Part shown: positions 1 through 5,651 of the stretch, in pieces
Layout: each line of letters begins with the position of its first letter
How positions within the stretch are numbered: the stretch's first letter is position 1
Source: a virus
Direction: 5' to 3' (one strand)
IMG/VR virus record: IMGVR_UViG_3300028800_000191
Location: 1-39,353 of that record
DNA length: 39,353 nt
The notes under the pieces: model-generated
Told to the model about the DNA's origin: nothing
Seen by the model: the letters and a program-made list of their open reading frames with translations, nothing else
The model's database searches: none
Program-made: the position numbers and the translations under genes

Positions 1-93
1 GATAAGGTGATATCTAATTTCTGAAAACTGATAGATTTTTTCTTCAAGTTTACGAAAATCTTTAACTTCGCTATCTTTGTGATCGAATAACAT
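1..93 (-). CDS. Partial duplicate of the leftward small gene at 39111-39317
   Basis: The leftward reading frame starting with ATG at 93 encodes the same N-terminal residues (MLFDHKDSEVKDF...) as the complete copy at the right end. It is the 5' part of that gene, cut by the window edge, and is present twice only because the terminal repeat is. It should not be counted as a second gene. Confidence 0.8.
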   Translation of the reverse strand, partial: MLFDHKDSEVKDFRKLEEKIYQFSEIRYHLI

Positions 94-129
94 TTTAATC
101 CTGTTGTTCTATTCTAATGACCTGTTTCG
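4..129. repeat. Left copy of terminal direct repeat
   Basis: These 126 bases are identical to 39228-39353 at the other end of the window; the match breaks at base 3 (T here, G at 39227). This indicates that the contig is circular or terminally redundant. The repeat contains the first codons of a leftward gene and the start of the divergent control region. Whether it is an assembly overlap or a true short terminal repeat cannot be decided from the sequence. Confidence 0.95.
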
Positions 130-130
130 T

Positions 131-163
131 AACTCCTCTTGGTTGCCTCCAAGGGGAGTTTTT
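131..163 (+). terminator. Rho-independent terminator-like hairpin in control region
   Basis: Arms 131-142 and 149-160 pair over 12 positions with one G-U pair around a six-base loop, followed by TTTTT-C-TTT on the + strand. No + strand gene lies directly upstream across the circular junction. It may insulate the rightward promoter from read-through, or act as an attenuator for a short leader transcript. Confidence 0.6.
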
Positions 164-205
164 CTTTAAAAACATCATCACTTTACATGCGATCGGATTT
201 TAATG

Positions 206-225
206 CAAACCTAAACGAATGTTTG
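206..225. promoter_or_regulatory. Operator-like inverted repeat CAAAC-N10-GTTTG
   Basis: Perfect five-base arms 206-210 and 221-225 are separated by ten bases, and the right arm overlaps the -35 box of the adjacent rightward promoter. The spacing suits a dimeric helix-turn-helix repressor. The gene immediately downstream encodes a Cro-like protein that would be the natural ligand, but this pairing is inference. Confidence 0.4.
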
Positions 226-251
226 TGTAAAAAAACCCAGTCTGCTATAGT
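223..251 (+). promoter_or_regulatory. Sigma70-type promoter for the rightward early genes
   Basis: TTGTGT (223-228), a 17-base spacer and TATAGT (246-251) give a good sigma70 match, with a TG two bases upstream of the -10 that could act as an extended element. Transcription would begin near 258, leaving a leader of about 27 bases before the ATG at 285. The ribosome site AAGGA at 272-276 lies inside that leader. Confidence 0.7.
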
Positions 252-284
252 GACCTTCAAGTGAATTAACCAAGGAATGTCTAT

Positions 285-563
285 ATGGAATTGAATACCT
301 ACCTGATCTCTAGAAAAATTGATAGAATGGCTTTCTCCAAACAATTAAACTGCGACTACAACACTCTTAATCTGTACATAAGAGGACTACGCATTCCAAG
401 ACTGGATACTGCCCTTAAGATAGAAAAACTCTCTACTGAAAAAGGAATCGTTCGTGTTAGCTGCGAGGATTTGGTAGAATTTTATTTTAAAATGGAAGAT
501 ATAAGAAATAAAAAGGAAAAACGGAAATATGAAAGGAAATTCAAAGTTGATCGAGAAGTGTGA
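285..563 (+). CDS. Cro/CI-like helix-turn-helix regulator
   Basis: This 92-residue basic protein is the first rightward gene after the control-region promoter. Residues about 15-45 (AFSKQLNCDYNTLNLYIRG...) have the spacing of a lambda-Cro/HTH_3 helix-turn-helix, and 'VSCEDLVEF' near residue 58 matches the end of such domains in phage Cro-like proteins. The C-terminal tail is very rich in Lys, Arg and Glu. AAGGA eight bases upstream supports the ATG at 285. It probably binds operators in 94-284 and switches the divergent early operons. No separate CI-size repressor is seen, so whether the phage is temperate is open. The 3' end overlaps the next gene by 35 bases. Confidence 0.65.
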   Translation: MELNTYLISRKIDRMAFSKQLNCDYNTLNLYIRGLRIPRLDTALKIEKLSTEKGIVRVSCEDLVEFYFKMEDIRNKKEKRKYERKFKVDREV

Positions 564-786
564 GAATATCATCTTAAGTCTAGCCAAAGAAAATTTGGAA
601 GGATTTGAATGCGTCACAATTTTAGTGAAATGTATTTCTTGGATGTGTGCAGTCAGTGAAAACCCGCTCGAAAGATTTAAAGATATTCATGATATGCTTG
701 ATGATTACGAAGAACAACATAATATCATGGGACTAGATGATTTATTTGGAGATTCCAAGAATTCCGGTTCCATGGACAGCACCTAA
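529..786 (+). CDS. Small hypothetical acidic protein
   Basis: An 85-residue protein with a predicted helical N-terminal half (residues 5-40, containing three Cys) and an acidic C-terminal tail (DDYEEQ, LDDLFGD). It overlaps its upstream neighbour by 35 bases and the resolvase gene downstream by 50 bases, so translation is probably coupled. I recognise no family. Weak GGA-type ribosome sites lie 5-12 bases upstream of the ATG. Its position between a regulator and a resolvase suggests an early function. Confidence 0.55.
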   Translation: MKGNSKLIEKCENIILSLAKENLEGFECVTILVKCISWMCAVSENPLERFKDIHDMLDDYEEQHNIMGLDDLFGDSKNSGSMDST

Positions 787-1165
787 GGTTGGAAAAGGAA
801 GAAGGTTGTATAATCCTCGAGCAAAAGAAAAGCTGCTCACGCAATGGCTAATAAAAAATAGTTTTCAAGGAATCAGGCTCGATGGATTTGTTGTCCTTGA
901 ACTTTTATTTGAAGAGCCAGTTCCTGCTTCCACATCTAAAAAAAATAAAGCATTGATGTTGTCGGGTGAAATAATCCCGACACGTTGTGACAATACAAAT
1001 CTTCAAAAATTCTACGAGGATTGCTTAAAAGATATCGTATTCAAAGATGATCGTTATGTTGCTAAAAATATAAGTACAAAGTTATATGGAGATAAAGGAA
1101 GAATTTTAGTTAAAATTTGGACTTTGTCAGAATATAGGAATTTAAATGAGAATTGTACTAGATAA
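737..1165 (+). CDS. rusA: RusA-family Holliday junction resolvase
   Basis: This 142-residue protein has the RusA layout: an N-terminal 'IPRIPVPWTAPKVGKGRRLYN' type start, a central beta segment, and the catalytic region 'CDNTNLQKFYEDCLKD' followed by 'FKDDRYV' (residues 84-107). RusA enzymes are dimeric endonucleases that cut Holliday junctions using conserved Asp residues. Here D85, D95 and D104/D105 are present, while Thr87 sits where classical E. coli RusA has its second Asp, a substitution I believe occurs in other phage members. It would resolve recombination intermediates made by the Bet/YqaJ pair encoded leftward at the other end of the map. It overlaps the next gene by 20 bases. Confidence 0.85.
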   Translation: MIYLEIPRIPVPWTAPKVGKGRRLYNPRAKEKLLTQWLIKNSFQGIRLDGFVVLELLFEEPVPASTSKKNKALMLSGEIIPTRCDNTNLQKFYEDCLKDIVFKDDRYVAKNISTKLYGDKGRILVKIWTLSEYRNLNENCTR

Positions 1166-1355
1166 CATCGACGGGTCGATATACGGTGACATCATTATTA
1201 ATCCCAGAGAAATAGAATCCTTGAAGCAGGGTGAAATGGTCGATGGTATAACTATTTTTGATAAAAAAAGATGCTATCTGGGCGTACGATTACAAGGATT
1301 TTGGGAATATGAAGAAGAAAACCAAGGCGAAGAAAAAAATAGCGAAAGTTTTTAG
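1146..1355 (+). CDS. Small hypothetical protein
   Basis: A 69-residue protein with beta-rich first 50 residues (IDGSIYGDIIINPREIESLKQG...) and an acidic tail (YEEENQGEEKNSESF). It starts inside the end of the resolvase gene, and its last 47 bases overlap the following gene in another frame. No family recognised. The compact overlaps suggest one early transcript from the promoter near 223. Confidence 0.55.
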   Translation: MRIVLDNIDGSIYGDIIINPREIESLKQGEMVDGITIFDKKRCYLGVRLQGFWEYEEENQGEEKNSESF

Positions 1356-1530
1356 GGAATATGGAGAAGGGAAGTTACATAGCGGATCGAAGAACGGCCC
1401 CGTTGTCACCAATCATAATCAAGCAACTGCAATTGCACTATCGGAAGCTAGAAAAAAATCAGGAGCGTCAGCACCTAAAGTTAGGAAGACTCGTTCTAAA
1501 GGTACTGTCTATATATCAACCAACGCATAA
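1309..1530 (+). CDS. DUF6496-like small basic phage protein
   Basis: I place the start at the ATG at 1309, after AAGGA at about 1292 and inside the preceding gene, giving 73 residues; a longer frame begins at 1258. The core 'VFREYGEGKLHSGSK' followed by 'NHNQATAIALSEARKKSG' matches the common short phage pattern 'MREFKxGxLxSGSGxxVxxRxQAIAIALSEA', which I associate with DUF6496. The function of that family is unknown. The protein is strongly basic, ending in a Lys/Arg-rich tail, so nucleic acid binding is plausible. Confidence 0.75.
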   Translation: MKKKTKAKKKIAKVFREYGEGKLHSGSKNGPVVTNHNQATAIALSEARKKSGASAPKVRKTRSKGTVYISTNA

Positions 1531-1544
1531 AAATAAGGAATAAT

Positions 1545-1778
1545 ATGTATCAAGACAAAGAAACTGGCCACATGCATTTCACTCGCGAAGATCTAATGAG
1601 CGATCTTGAGAAACTGCAAACCTTTTATGATGTCTTTGGAAAGGAAAAAATTATAAACTGGATGCTCAAAAAAGAGACCTGTTCTATACCAATACAAGAA
1701 AATAAGGCAAACCCAGAAAATGTCGAAGAAATTAGCACTTGCACCCAAAATATGCCCCATAATGCTACAGACAGCTAA
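1545..1778 (+). CDS. Small hypothetical protein
   Basis: A 77-residue protein with a well-placed ribosome site (AAGGA about five bases before the ATG). Residues 10-45 (MHFTREDLMSDLEKLQTFYDVFGKEKIINWML) are predicted helical, and the C-terminal third is polar and probably disordered. No family recognised. Its 3' end overlaps a 45-codon frame that may be translationally coupled to it. Confidence 0.55.
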   Translation: MYQDKETGHMHFTREDLMSDLEKLQTFYDVFGKEKIINWMLKKETCSIPIQENKANPENVEEISTCTQNMPHNATDS

Positions 1779-1899
1779 GGAAGGATTGCTAAAATTCGGA
1801 AATCTCAGCATTCCATATTTGATGAGGAAGCTAAAGTGTTCTGAATCAGTAGCTTCCGATATTTTAAATCAAACTATTACTACAACGTCCGATAATTAA
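1762..1899 (+). CDS. Very small helix-turn-helix-like protein
   Basis: A 45-residue open frame starting inside the end of the previous gene (17-base overlap). The segment 'LSIPYLMRKLKCSESVASDIL' has the alternation of a short winged-helix or helix-turn-helix core, loosely reminiscent of the FtsK gamma/replication-protein type ('S-x-x-x-LQRRLRIGYNRAARI'). There is no clear ribosome site, so it would depend on coupling. It otherwise fills an unexplained 160-base gap. Moderate to low confidence. Confidence 0.4.
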   Translation: MLQTAKEGLLKFGNLSIPYLMRKLKCSESVASDILNQTITTTSDN

Positions 1900-1940
1900 C
1901 CTTATGTTTTAGAAACTTTCAAAATATTAATGGGACTAAA

Positions 1941-2177
1941 ATGAAAAGTGGAAAAATTAATGAAGAATGGAAAAAAACTGAAATTGAGCTTCCACCAAAA
2001 GACGGGATTTACGAGGTTACGAATAATCCGTATTTTGAAAGTGATCCATTCAATCGAGAAATGATATCGACCTGCGTATATGATGGATACGGATTCGAGT
2101 TGCATGGAGTTTATCGAGATCCTTTATACTGGCGTGATTGCAAAAGTCGCGAAAGAAGATATGGAAAAGTAAAATGA
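1941..2177 (+). CDS. Small hypothetical protein, possible DUF551-like fold
   Basis: A 78-residue protein. 'IELPPKDGIYEVTNNP' near residue 16 followed by a Tyr/Gly-rich stretch and 'RDPLYWRDCK' recalls the layout of DUF551-type phage proteins, where 'PPxxGxxVLV' precedes a C-terminal 'HW'-type motif, but the resemblance is weak. The upstream sequence is AT-rich without a strong ribosome site. The stop overlaps the next start (ATGA at 2174-2177). Confidence 0.5.
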   Translation: MKSGKINEEWKKTEIELPPKDGIYEVTNNPYFESDPFNREMISTCVYDGYGFELHGVYRDPLYWRDCKSRERRYGKVK

Positions 2178-2350
2178 AATATGAAGAAATTCCCGAATTG
2201 GATCGTTTCATATATGAACAGATTTGTGATTTATGCACTATAACGACTACCGTTTTGACTCAAAAAGAGGGTAGACATGAATATGATACGGGGATATATG
2301 TGCGCTGTAACTGCGGGAATTACCTCGAATTTATACTGCCTGTTAATTGA
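2174..2350 (+). CDS. Small Cys-containing hypothetical protein
   Basis: I start this at 2174, where ATGA overlaps the previous stop and GGAAAAG lies just upstream; an in-frame ATG at 2138 lacks such support. The 58-residue product has a CxxC at residues 17-20 (CDLC) and a CxCG in 'YVRCNCGNYLEF', together a plausible small zinc-binding fold. No family recognised. It ends three bases before the tRNA-Asp gene. Confidence 0.5.
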   Translation: MKYEEIPELDRFIYEQICDLCTITTTVLTQKEGRHEYDTGIYVRCNCGNYLEFILPVN

Positions 2351-2352
2351 TT

Positions 2353-2423
2353 GGGATTATAGTTTAATGGTAGAATCTCCCCCTGTCACGGGGAAGGCAA
2401 TGGTTCAATTCCATTTAATCCCG
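2353..2423 (+). tRNA. tRNA-Asp (anticodon GTC)
   Basis: The acceptor stem 2353-2359 pairs perfectly with 2416-2422 and the discriminator base is G2423, as expected for Asp. The anticodon stem 2378-2382/2390-2394 closes a seven-base loop with GTC at 2385-2387. The T arm (AATGG-TTCAATT-CCATT) is intact. CCA is not encoded. It would supplement the host pool for GAC/GAT codons. Confidence 0.93.
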
Positions 2424-2425
2424 TT

Positions 2426-2492
2426 GATTGCTAACTAGCTGGCCTCATGGGTGCACCTAGGGAAAGGAAGGCTGTGATGTTAGCAATCTTTT
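2426..2492 (+). ncRNA. Strong hairpin RNA element between two tRNAs
   Basis: Arms 2426-2435 (GATTGCTAAC) and 2479-2488 (GTTAGCAATC) are perfect ten-base complements, followed by TTTT. Inside, shorter AGC/GCT and CCT/AGG pairs can extend the stem around internal loops, and the apex carries the palindrome GGTGCACC. It is not a tRNA: no T arm or anticodon arm can be drawn. It may be a processing signal, a terminator of unusual length, or a small structured RNA cut out of the tRNA transcript. Confidence 0.5.
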
Positions 2493-2494
2493 AA

Positions 2495-2568
2495 AGGAGA
2501 GTATATCAATTGGTTAGATTATCGCTCTGATACGGCGAAGGTTAGTGGTTCAAATCCACTCTCTCCTA
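2495..2568 (+). tRNA. tRNA-Ile (anticodon GAT)
   Basis: Acceptor stem 2495-2501 pairs with 2561-2567, with discriminator A2568. The anticodon stem 2522-2526/2534-2538 closes a seven-base loop reading CTGATAC, giving anticodon GAT. The T arm (AGTGG-TTCAAAT-CCACT) is perfect. CCA is not encoded. Confidence 0.93.
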
Positions 2569-2600
2569 AACGCGAACCAAGGAAATTAAATAGGAGTCCG

Positions 2601-2981
2601 ATGTCTCTAGACGTATATCTAGAAGAGGAAGAAGTTACACATCAAGAAAATATATGTGGTGAGTGCGGAAATATGAGAAAAGTGTCATTCAATAAGACTC
2701 TTTTTCATGGAAATGTCACACATAATCTTACAGCTATGGCGGAAGACGCTCGTCTTTATGATGCGGTATGGAGACCCGATGAGAACAATATAAAATATGC
2801 ATCACAATTAATATCAATACTTAACAAGGGGTTGATATTTTTACACAAAAATCGGACAAAACTTGAAAGACTAAATCCAGAAAATGGATGGGGGTCTTAT
2901 GAGTCATTCTTAATATTTATCTCAGACTATCTGGAAGCATGCGAAAAATATCCTAAATCAATTGTTACGGTATGGAGATAG
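2601..2981 (+). CDS. Conserved phage protein of the 'MSLDVYL' type
   Basis: A 126-residue protein beginning MSLDVYLEEEE. The ordered blocks 'NVTHNLTAMAEDARLYDAVWRP', 'LISILNKGLIFL', 'NPENGWGSYESF' and 'YLEACEKYP' match a recurrent phage protein type I recognise by pattern but cannot name. Two Cys pairs at residues 19-22 (CGEC) suggest a metal site near the N-terminus. GGAG upstream supports the start. In other phages this type often sits near the protein type encoded just downstream, as here. Function unknown. Confidence 0.75.
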   Translation: MSLDVYLEEEEVTHQENICGECGNMRKVSFNKTLFHGNVTHNLTAMAEDARLYDAVWRPDENNIKYASQLISILNKGLIFLHKNRTKLERLNPENGWGSYESFLIFISDYLEACEKYPKSIVTVWR

Positions 2982-2982
2982 A

Positions 2983-3237
2983 ATGATACTTCAACTCAAC
3001 CCCGCGCTCCCTTTAAAACACGTCTCCAGAGGAAATTTCCTTGCGCACTTCATCCATGATGACGGGATAGAGTCCTCTATTCTATTCACTGGCTTTTTAG
3101 ACAACGGCGAAATATGGACATTTAATAACAGAGATTTGCGTGCTCAGAATAATATAACCCTTGGAAGAACCATTATAAAAAATATAAAACCACTTGCAGA
3201 AAATATCAACAAATCGGATAAGACAAATGAACACTAA
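2983..3237 (+). CDS. Conserved small phage protein
   Basis: Start chosen at ATG 2983, preceded by GGAGATAG overlapping the previous stop, giving 84 residues; an in-frame ATG at 2962 lies inside the upstream gene. The pattern 'LNPALPL...GNFLAHFIHDDGIES...GEIWTFNNRDLRAQNNITLGR' matches a common phage protein type whose function is unknown to me ('GECWTFxNxDVRAQxNITLGR'). It forms a pair with the upstream 'MSLDVYL' gene. Confidence 0.75.
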   Translation: MILQLNPALPLKHVSRGNFLAHFIHDDGIESSILFTGFLDNGEIWTFNNRDLRAQNNITLGRTIIKNIKPLAENINKSDKTNEH

Positions 3238-3254
3238 AAAATTTAGGTGTATAT

Positions 3255-3692
3255 ATGTCTCTAGCCGATATCATCAACAGACAAAAATTATTAGATAAGT
3301 GGTATAATGAAGTTAAGGGTGGTCTTTCCGAATATAGCGAAAATTTGTATAAACAAGTCTCTAATATTACGGAATATCTAATAGCCAATGTTCGCTCAGT
3401 ATGCGAAAACGCTCCACTGCCGCCACCAAATATTCCCTTTGGATACATCTCAACAACAGAGTTTGAGAGAAAATACGGTATTGCGTGTGCTAATACCCTC
3501 AACAAATATTGCAGAGATCAAGATTTTCCGTTCAATTCTTACACACTCGATCCAGAAATATCTACTGCCGATAGATGCTTTTGGTATATCAACCCAAAAC
3601 GTGTATTTGACCATCTCCTCACTAAAAAAAGCTATCAGAGCCGCATAAAACGTGGTCTCTACAAACCTGAATTAAAAGAATTGATGGATTGA
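3255..3692 (+). CDS. Hypothetical protein, possible DNA-binding
   Basis: A 145-residue protein with a helical N-terminal half (residues 1-50), a Pro-rich hinge (APLPPPNIP), then 'YISTTEFERKYGIACANTLNKYCRDQDFPF', which has the look of an excisionase/MerR-like winged helix that recognises DNA. The C-terminus is basic. No family is firmly recognised. It is the last gene before a 70-base spacer. Confidence 0.55.
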   Translation: MSLADIINRQKLLDKWYNEVKGGLSEYSENLYKQVSNITEYLIANVRSVCENAPLPPPNIPFGYISTTEFERKYGIACANTLNKYCRDQDFPFNSYTLDPEISTADRCFWYINPKRVFDHLLTKKSYQSRIKRGLYKPELKELMD

Positions 3693-3763
3693 CCACAAAT
3701 ATCTAGTGTCAATTTAAATTATTTGCTATTCATTGCCTTATGCAACAAACCCAAAGAGGCAAT

Positions 3764-3889
3764 ATGCACATGAAGAAGTCAAAAGTAAAAAAAGCTGTCC
3801 ACAAGATGCACGAGAAAGAAGATAAAATGGAAAAGAAAATGCATCACAAAGAAGAAAAAATGATGGCAAAAGCTAAAAAAGGCTGTTAG
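3764..3889 (+). CDS. Lys/His/Met-rich micropeptide
   Basis: A 41-residue frame with a GAGGC ribosome-like site before ATG 3764. Composition is extreme: almost only Lys, Met, His, Glu and Ala, ending KAKKGC. Such peptides are frequent in phages and may bind nucleic acid, but no function can be assigned. Its TAG stop overlaps the GTG start of the next gene (TAGTG). Confidence 0.5.
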   Translation: MHMKKSKVKKAVHKMHEKEDKMEKKMHHKEEKMMAKAKKGC

Positions 3890-4167
3890 TGAAATATATC
3901 ACAGTAGGGAATCAAAAACCCGAATCAAAGTGTGATGGAAATAAAAAACGTCCTCAATATTGGAAGTATGGGGACGTTCCTACTGATAAAAAAGAATGGG
4001 TAATTGATCTAAAATATCGCCCAAATCCATTTCATATGTGCACACTAAAAATTAAAGACAATCCCAGATGCATTAACGGATGGTGGACAGGTTTCGAATG
4101 GGAAGGACTTAGACTTAAAAATGATTATATTGTCGTTGGCTGGAAACTAAATAAGGAATTTTATTGA
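3889..4167 (+). CDS. Hypothetical protein with GTG start
   Basis: A 92-residue protein translated from GTG 3889 that overlaps the upstream stop by one base. It is rich in Trp and basic residues ('NGWWTGFEWEGLRL', 'IVVGWKLNKEF'), predicted mostly beta. No family recognised. Its stop overlaps the next start as TGATG at 4165-4169, so it is coupled to the ParB-like gene. Confidence 0.5.
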   Translation: MKYITVGNQKPESKCDGNKKRPQYWKYGDVPTDKKEWVIDLKYRPNPFHMCTLKIKDNPRCINGWWTGFEWEGLRLKNDYIVVGWKLNKEFY

Positions 4168-4658
4168 TGTCCGATATCGTTTGGTCAACAGAGACGCGTC
4201 AGGTAAAAGATCTTATTCCTATGAATAATAATCCTAGAAAGATGTCTAAAGAGCAAGCGAGACAACTTACTGAATCTCTAAAGCGTTTTAATTATGTTGA
4301 GACCGTTGCAATCAACACAGATAATACCATCATAGCGGGACATATGCGTATCGCAGCCATGAAGAAATTAGGCTGGATTATGAAAGGAATTGAAGTGCGT
4401 GTTCCAAATAGAAAATTGTCTAAAGAAGAAGTTACAGAATATTGCATTCGAAGCAATCGTAATGTTGGTGATTGGGATTGGGATATTTTAGCTTCGGAAT
4501 TTGATCCACACGACTTAATGGAATGGGGATTTACAGCAGAAGAATTGGCTGATGAAGTTCTTGATCTTAGGATACCAGATGATGACAGCGATTCTTGTGA
4601 TGATTCTACATGCGACAAATGTGGTCAGAAAATTAATAAAAAAAAGGCAAATAAGTGA
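4167..4658 (+). CDS. ParB/Srx-fold (ParB-like nuclease domain) protein
   Basis: Start set at ATG 4167, nine bases after AAGGA and overlapping the preceding stop. The 163-residue product has the ParB N-terminal order: 'VKDLIPMNNNPRKMSKEQARQLTESLKRFNYVETVAIN' then 'IIAGHMRIAAMKKLG' (the GHxR nucleotide-binding box) and 'VPNRKLSKEEVTEYCIRSNRNVGDWDWDILA'. Stand-alone phage members of this CTP-binding/nuclease fold commonly lie near terminase or methyltransferase genes, as this one does. A CxxC pair near the C-terminus (CDKCGQK) may bind zinc. The exact role is unknown. Confidence 0.82.
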   Translation: MSDIVWSTETRQVKDLIPMNNNPRKMSKEQARQLTESLKRFNYVETVAINTDNTIIAGHMRIAAMKKLGWIMKGIEVRVPNRKLSKEEVTEYCIRSNRNVGDWDWDILASEFDPHDLMEWGFTAEELADEVLDLRIPDDDSDSCDDSTCDKCGQKINKKKANK

Positions 4659-4837
4659 TCGTAACATCTGAAAAAGTAAACTTTGTAGAGATCGAGATAT
4701 CTAAAAAAGATATTGAAAAGCTACTGAATGGCTATGATATTTCTAAGGAATCAAGATATGAGCCCAAATGTACTATGAATACAGTAGTTAGGATGTATTG
4801 CTCGGAGCCAGATAATCTTACAGGTTTTGATGAATGA
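4655..4837 (+). CDS. Small hypothetical protein, GTG start
   Basis: A 60-residue frame whose GTG start overlaps the preceding TAA region. It has mixed alpha/beta character (KVNFVEIEISKKDIEKLLNGYD) and no recognised family. Overlap with both neighbours and correct strand support it as a real member of the operon. Confidence 0.45.
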   Translation: MIVTSEKVNFVEIEISKKDIEKLLNGYDISKESRYEPKCTMNTVVRMYCSEPDNLTGFDE

Positions 4838-5033
4838 AACAAAAATAATTAAGGTGAATTTCAGTGGGCTATGGTATTTCCTTGCATTTTTCCTTTACCT
4901 ATTACCATTAGACAACGGATTTATTGGGGCATTTTTCACAGCATTTCTTGGTAGATTTTATGTAGCCTATTTCTTGATCAAACATCACAAGTTATTGATG
5001 GAGTTTTGTGAAAATATTACAGGAGCTTTTTGA
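4830..5033 (+). CDS. Small membrane protein
   Basis: A 67-residue protein from ATG 4830. Residues about 14-50 are strongly hydrophobic (LWYFLAFFLYLLPL, then FIGAFFTAFLGRFYVAYFLI), consistent with two closely spaced membrane helices around a short Asp-Asn-Gly turn, with a basic 'KHHK' after the second. A holin-like role is possible, but neither position nor motif proves it. Confidence 0.5.
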   Translation: MNETKIIKVNFSGLWYFLAFFLYLLPLDNGFIGAFFTAFLGRFYVAYFLIKHHKLLMEFCENITGAF

Positions 5034-5035
5034 AG

Positions 5036-5194
5036 ATGATAGTCAAATTTGAACCTGATGAAGAAGCGCCAGCATATTTCGGTAAAATATATGAGCAAAT
5101 AACACTTTTGACCCCGATTTCTCTTCCTGATCCTTTATTAGTATATGGACGTGTACTACTTACAGAAATGGAGAAAAATAAAAATGCCCCGTAA
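5036..5194 (+). CDS. Small hypothetical protein upstream of terminase
   Basis: A 52-residue frame with AGGAG about ten bases upstream of ATG 5036. It begins MIVKFEPDEEAPAYFGKIYEQ and includes 'LLTPISLPDPLLVYG'. No family recognised. It fills the gap before, and overlaps by 11 bases, the small terminase gene. Confidence 0.45.
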   Translation: MIVKFEPDEEAPAYFGKIYEQITLLTPISLPDPLLVYGRVLLTEMEKNKNAP

Positions 5195-5651
5195 ACCTAG
5201 TGGAAGGCCAGTTGGAAGACCAGAAAAACCAATAGATTGGTCTCAGTTCGAACAACTATGCGCTCTTCAATGTACTCAGTCTGAGATAGGCAGCATGCTC
5301 AAGTTGTGCAAGGAAGCATTAACTAAACGTGTGCGCGAGCACTATGGTGAAGAATACATGACCGTATATAAAAGGTTTTGTGAGAACGGTAAGTGTTCTT
5401 TGCGAAGAAATCAGTTTGTATTAAGTAAAAAAAATGCTTCACTAGCGATTTGGCTCGGAAAGATCTGGCTTGGTCAAAAAGACCCTGGCATTGATGAAAC
5501 CAAAGAGGATGCTCTAAATGCAATTAGACAAGCTATCAAAGAAATTTCCGCAGAACCACGAATTGATGCTTCTCAAAGACCCCCTGTGGAGATTAAACAA
5601 CTTATATTGGATAAAGAACTCGGAGGGGAAAAGACAGAAATTTCAACTTAA
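5184..5651 (+). CDS. Terminase small subunit-like DNA-binding protein
   Basis: Start set at ATG 5184 (GGAG upstream), giving 155 residues; a longer frame from 5145 overlaps the preceding gene. The N-terminus has an AT-hook-like 'GRPVGRPEKP', followed by 'WSQFEQLCALQCTQSEIGSMLKLCKEALTKRV', a helix-turn-helix typical of phage small terminase subunits, then 'SLRRNQFVLSKKNASLAIWLGKIWLGQKD', a conserved oligomerisation segment of this family. Small subunits recognise the pac site and regulate the large subunit. The last 134 bases overlap the large-subunit gene in another frame. Confidence 0.8.
   Translation: MPRKPSGRPVGRPEKPIDWSQFEQLCALQCTQSEIGSMLKLCKEALTKRVREHYGEEYMTVYKRFCENGKCSLRRNQFVLSKKNASLAIWLGKIWLGQKDPGIDETKEDALNAIRQAIKEISAEPRIDASQRPPVEIKQLILDKELGGEKTEIST

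Noticed and set aside
2426-2488. Third tRNA gene between tRNA-Asp and tRNA-Ile
   Set aside because: An acceptor-like stem exists, but no T arm, anticodon arm or D arm can be folded; it is a long hairpin instead.
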